Assembly (NCBI RefSeq): GCF_003711105.1
Contig: NZ_CP023865.1
Span: forward strand, 2,815,001 to 2,879,000
Direction of reading: 5' to 3'
Source: Actinoplanes teichomyceticus ATCC 31121
Lineage (GTDB): Bacteria > Actinomycetota > Actinomycetes > Mycobacteriales > Micromonosporaceae
Length of the DNA stretch: 64,000 nucleotides
The first letter of the stretch is position 1. Every line of letters starts with the position of its first letter. The notes beneath the pieces were generated by a model that saw only the letters and a program-made list of their open reading frames with translations, searched no databases and was not told the origin of the DNA. This document shows positions 60,741 to 64,000 of this stretch, one piece after another. The position numbers were made by a program, and so were the translations under genes.

Positions 60741-63170
60741 TCAGCGTTTCCAGAACGGCTTGGACGCCGGCTCGGACGGCCCGGCGCCGAAATCCGTCAG
60801 CACCCGTACCGCCGTGGACCACTTGTCGTCCAGGGAGGCGTCCCCGCCGAGAAGGGCGACCAGGTCGCGCAGGGGTGCGAAGTCGTCCCCATCGAGCGGG
60901 CTGAGCAGCACGGTGAGCCGGCTGGTGAGGTCGTCGAGCAGGTCTCGTCGCTCGTGGTGGGGCCGGTCGGTGGCGTCGCGCAGCCGCTCGGCCTCCACCG
61001 TGGCGAGCCGGCGTACGTCAGCGATCGGGATGCCGGTGTCGTGCTGGAACGCCCGGCGGGCGCGGGTGAAACCGCGCGGCGCACCCGCCCCCGGGGCGCT
61101 ACCCAGCATCGCGCCGGGTGGTGGGCCGCCGGCTGCCCGTCCCAGGACGCCCGGTGCACTTGTCTTGGCACTCGCCGGTGCGAAGCGCGGCCCGGTGGGG
61201 CCGGCCGGACCACCCGGGGCGGGCGGGAAGATTGCCGGCGGCGTGGGGGCCGCCGCGTCCGGGAACGGCGAGGCGGCCGCGGAGAGCACCATGCCCACCG
61301 GGACCGGTGCGGGCGGCTCCCAGCCGGACGGCATCTCGACCGGTTGGGTGACTCGCCGGACCTGGCCGCCCTCGTTCACCACGCGTTCGTCGACGGCGAC
61401 ATACGCGGTGAAGCGGCACAGAACGCCGAAGCGCAGCGACAAGTCGACGATCTGCTGCTCGAGGCCGTAGTCGCCGGCAGAATACGCGTCCTCGAGGTCG
61501 CGCAGCCGGGCCCGCGCCCACTGCTTGGTGATCGCCGCCTCGGTGCTGCGCCGCACCGCCACGGTGGTCCGGAACTCCCGGTCGTCGCGGGTTCTCCCGG
61601 TGACCGTGAGGCTGCCTGCGGCGGCGCCGGCGTACCGCCCCGTCACCACCAGCGGCACGCCGGGGTAGAGCCCGGGAAGACGGCCCGGCGTCCGGGTGCC
61701 GTCGGTCGGCGTGAACCCGTCGCCGCCGATCGTCAGGTCGGTGACCAGGGGAGCGCCGATCCGGCGGTGGATGTGCTCCATCGCCTCGTCCAGCCGGTCC
61801 TCGCTCTCCACCAGCTCGGCCCGCCCGGCGCCGAGGGTGGCCAGCCGGCCGAGGAATCCGGCGTTGACCGCGCGGTCGATGCCGATGGTGTGCAGCCGGG
61901 TGCCGCCGATCAGCGGGGTGACCTCATGGACGATCTGCTCCTCGTTGCCCACCTGCCCATCGGTGACCAGCACCAGCACCCGGTCCCGGCCGGTGCTGTC
62001 GGCGAGCAGGCCCAGCCCGGTCGTCAGCGGTGTGAGCAGCTCGGTGCCCCCGCGGGCGTCGGCGCGGGCCAGGTGCTCGACCGCGCGATACCGGTTACGG
62101 TCGGTCGCCTCGCTCAGCCCCGCCTCCAGCCCGTCCGGCCGTTCCACCTGATGGTCGAAGGTCAGCACGGCGAACCGGTCAGCCGCGGTGAGCGTGTCCA
62201 CGACCCGGGCCGCGGCACGCCGGGCAGCCACCATCTTCCACCCGCCCATGCTGCCGGACCGGTCGAGCAGCAGCACCACGTCCTTCGGCCGGGGCGGCGC
62301 CTCTTCGGCGGGCGGCAGCACCACCAGCTGGTACGTGCCCGCATCGCCGTCACCGTCCGGTACCGCCACCGCGGTCTGACCGCCGGGGGAGTACGCCAGG
62401 CGCAGCACGAAGTCGCGGTCGGCGCGCTCGCCCGGGCTGATCCGCAGCGTCCCGTCCTGCTCGGAGACGGCGTGCAGGCTGGACCGCACCTCGCCCAGCT
62501 CCAGCCCGGCCGGGTCCACGGTCACGCCGATGGAGAGCCGCAACGGGTGGGGGAATCCGGGCAGCAGCACCGGCGGAGTGATGCGCGAGGCGTCGGGCAC
62601 CGCGTCGGTGTCGGCGGTCTGCCCGTCCCCCGCGTACGGCGCCGGCAGCGCGTCGCCGGGGATGTATCGCGGGGCAACGACCAGCGGGAACCGCAACGTG
62701 GCCGCGCCGTCCTCATAGGGCAGCGGGCCGACCAGCCGCAGCCGGACCACGACCCGCTCGCCGGACAGGATGTTGCCGGCGCGCATGGTGAACACGTCCG
62801 GTCGTTCCTCCTCGGCGATCGACGCGCGCCGGCCGGCCGCGACGGCCTCGTCGTACTGCTGGCGGGCGGCGCCGCGCTCCCGCAGCTCGGCGGTCACCGT
62901 GCGGTCGTCGGCCGTCATCGTCATGCCGATGACGGCGGCGCGGTCGGGCAGGGGGAAGACATACGTCGCCTCGAGCGCGGTGTCGTGGGTGTTGACGAAC
63001 TCGGCGGTCACTTCGGTGCGGACGACCAGGCCGCTGATCGCGGCTCGGACGTCGAGCCGGTCCAGCGGAAGGTTGCCGCGGTCGGTACGCATCGCGCCGA
63101 ACCCGGACTCCGGCACGTGCCGGACGCGTTCCAACTCGCCGGGCCCCATCGGATTGACGTAGATGATCAC
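60741..63170 (-). CDS. VIT and von Willebrand factor A domain protein
   Basis: 809 residues. N-terminal VIT domain (about 20-150; VRTEVTAEFVNTHDTALEATYVFPLPDRAAV), VWA domain (about 290-460) with MIDAS residues in LLLDRSGSMGGWK and LVTDGQVGNEEQ. Then come a beta-rich region, a Pro/Ala-rich linker (about 640-700) and a helical C-terminal domain. No signal peptide, so probably cytoplasmic, as are many bacterial VIT-VWA proteins. Partners and role unknown. GTG start 63170 overlaps the stop of the upstream proline-rich gene. Confidence 0.85.
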   Translation of the reverse strand: MIIYVNPMGPGELERVRHVPESGFGAMRTDRGNLPLDRLDVRAAISGLVVRTEVTAEFVNTHDTALEATYVFPLPDRAAVIGMTMTADDRTVTAELRERGAARQQYDEAVAAGRRASIAEEERPDVFTMRAGNILSGERVVVRLRLVGPLPYEDGAATLRFPLVVAPRYIPGDALPAPYAGDGQTADTDAVPDASRITPPVLLPGFPHPLRLSIGVTVDPAGLELGEVRSSLHAVSEQDGTLRISPGERADRDFVLRLAYSPGGQTAVAVPDGDGDAGTYQLVVLPPAEEAPPRPKDVVLLLDRSGSMGGWKMVAARRAAARVVDTLTAADRFAVLTFDHQVERPDGLEAGLSEATDRNRYRAVEHLARADARGGTELLTPLTTGLGLLADSTGRDRVLVLVTDGQVGNEEQIVHEVTPLIGGTRLHTIGIDRAVNAGFLGRLATLGAGRAELVESEDRLDEAMEHIHRRIGAPLVTDLTIGGDGFTPTDGTRTPGRLPGLYPGVPLVVTGRYAGAAAGSLTVTGRTRDDREFRTTVAVRRSTEAAITKQWARARLRDLEDAYSAGDYGLEQQIVDLSLRFGVLCRFTAYVAVDERVVNEGGQVRRVTQPVEMPSGWEPPAPVPVGMVLSAAASPFPDAAAPTPPAIFPPAPGGPAGPTGPRFAPASAKTSAPGVLGRAAGGPPPGAMLGSAPGAGAPRGFTRARRAFQHDTGIPIADVRRLATVEAERLRDATDRPHHERRDLLDDLTSRLTVLLSPLDGDDFAPLRDLVALLGGDASLDDKWSTAVRVLTDFGAGPSEPASKPFWKR

Positions 63171-64000
63171 GAATCTCTCCTATCGGTGAGCCCACGGGAC
63201 GCGAGCAGGTCGAGCAGGGGCCGGGCTGCGGTGGCGAGCTCGGTGCGATCGATGTGGTCCAGGTGCGCGGCGCCGGGCACGAGCAGGATCACGCCGGCGC
63301 CCAGGGGCAGGCCGGTGAGCACGCCTCCCGTGCCGGCAGCGGGCCATCCGCCGGGTGGGTCGGACGGTGGTGGGGGCACATCCGGCGTACCGGAAAGGAT
63401 GGCGCCGGTTCCCGGCGGCGCGGGAGCGAAGCCGCCGACCTCCGGGCTTTCCGCGTGGAATCCGGCCGAGCCTCGTGAACGGGAAGAGGGATCGCCGTTT
63501 CCGAGTGGGCCGGAAGGGAGGCTGCCTCCCTCCGTCGGGCTGGAGGGACAACCGGCTCCGGGCAGACCGGCGGGGGAGTCATCTCCGCGCGGACGGGCGG
63601 GGAAACCGGAGGGCCGGCCGGATGGTGCGCCGGATGGCTCGTCCGAACGTGGAGTGGATGGCGCGCCGGAAGGCGGCCCGGATCGTGCGCCGGATGGCGG
63701 CCCGGACTGCGTGCCGGAAGGTGGCGTGGATGCGGCGCCGGAGGGCGGGCCGGGCGGCGCAGGCGATGCGGCGCCGGAGGGCGGGCCGGGCGGCGCAGGC
63801 GATGCGGCGCCGGAGGGCGGGCCGGGCGGCACAGGGAATGCGGCGCCGGAAGACGGGCCGGGTGGCGCTGCGGACGGGGAGCTGGCGGCCGGTTCGCCGG
63901 GCATCGCCGGCGGCGCGCCGGTGCGGCTCTTCTGCCCTGCGCGACGGCTGATCCCGGGCGGTGGTGCTGACGCGCCGGCCCCGCCAGCCGCCGCGGGGGC
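63167..64000 (-). CDS. Proline/Ser/Gly-rich protein, 5' end beyond window
   Basis: The frame is open from the window edge to the stop at 63167, so the gene is partial; an internal ATG lies at 63904. The visible part is a long low-complexity Pro/Ser/Gly/Ala linker built partly from 12-residue repeats, ending in a short ordered segment (GVILLVPGAAHLDHIDRTELATAARPLLDLLASRG). It overlaps the VIT/VWA gene by four bases, so they are co-transcribed. I cannot assign the N-terminal domain. Confidence 0.65.
   Translation of the reverse strand, partial: APAAAGGAGASAPPPGISRRAGQKSRTGAPPAMPGEPAASSPSAAPPGPSSGAAFPVPPGPPSGAASPAPPGPPSGAASPAPPGPPSGAASTPPSGTQSGPPSGARSGPPSGAPSTPRSDEPSGAPSGRPSGFPARPRGDDSPAGLPGAGCPSSPTEGGSLPSGPLGNGDPSSRSRGSAGFHAESPEVGGFAPAPPGTGAILSGTPDVPPPPSDPPGGWPAAGTGGVLTGLPLGAGVILLVPGAAHLDHIDRTELATAARPLLDLLASRGLTDRRDS
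63732..63875. repeat. 36-bp coding tandem repeat, four copies
   Basis: GCGGCGCCGGAG starts at 63732, 63768, 63804 and 63840, an exact 36-bp period. It encodes 12-residue units like SPAPPGPPSGAA in the partial proline-rich gene, so copy changes stay in frame. Confidence 0.85.

Overview
The window is high-GC DNA with actinobacterial gene content: GTG starts, ATGA/GTGA overlaps, SARP and GntR regulators, cydABDC, and DUF6114/DUF6230 proteins. It looks like a filamentous actinomycete chromosome, and a Micromonosporaceae (Actinoplanes-like) origin is my guess. I ran no searches, so family names come from motifs and memory.

Layout. 1-3.3 kb: minus-strand trpB-trpA-GntR operon with two GntR-type operators in its leader; trpA carries a repeat-built insertion of about 125 residues. 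3.3-9.2 kb: LolA-like exported protein, divergent two-component system, YcnI copper protein, Pr6Pr membrane protein. 9.5-31.4 kb: a biosynthetic gene cluster (BGC) with near-complete gene-for-gene resemblance to azoxy (valanimycin-type) biosynthesis. 31.9-44.9 kb: efflux pump with TetR, secreted proteins, FMN reductase, orphan Imm53 immunity protein, GH30 glycosidase, DUF proteins and an orphan sensor kinase. 44.9-50.7 kb: cydABDC. 50.8-57.4 kb: molybdenum hydroxylase, permease and amidohydrolase. 57.9-64 kb: AraC regulator, DUF2000, lectin-like protein, VIT/VWA protein and a proline-rich protein running off the edge.

How the BGC should work (inference). KSIII, ACP, KSII, a MaoC-type dehydratase and a FabI-type reductase build a fatty acyl-ACP. 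An aldehyde-dehydrogenase-family reductase and a class III aminotransferase turn it into an alkylamine. A VlmH-like flavin hydroxylase with its reductase makes the hydroxylamine. A seryl-tRNA synthetase and a VlmA-like transferase deliver serine from seryl-tRNA. An SRPBCC protein, a small membrane protein and a diiron oxygenase are placed to form the azoxy bond. A VlmJ-like kinase and VlmK-like MmgE/PrpD protein dehydrate the seryl part, and a desaturase may install the alkene. An MFS protein exports, and SARP, TetR and XRE proteins regulate.

Two points stand out. A class II tRNA-Ser-like gene with an abnormal anticodon arm and its own terminator lies inside the cluster, between the seryl transferase operon and the core operon. 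It could be a serine carrier dedicated to metabolism. Also, five cluster promoters, including the one before this tRNA, share the same layout: three GTCAG-type repeats at exact 11-bp spacing, then 10 nt, then a CANNNT -10 box. This defines a predicted SARP regulon. Short GC-rich tandem repeats are unusually common between genes across the window.
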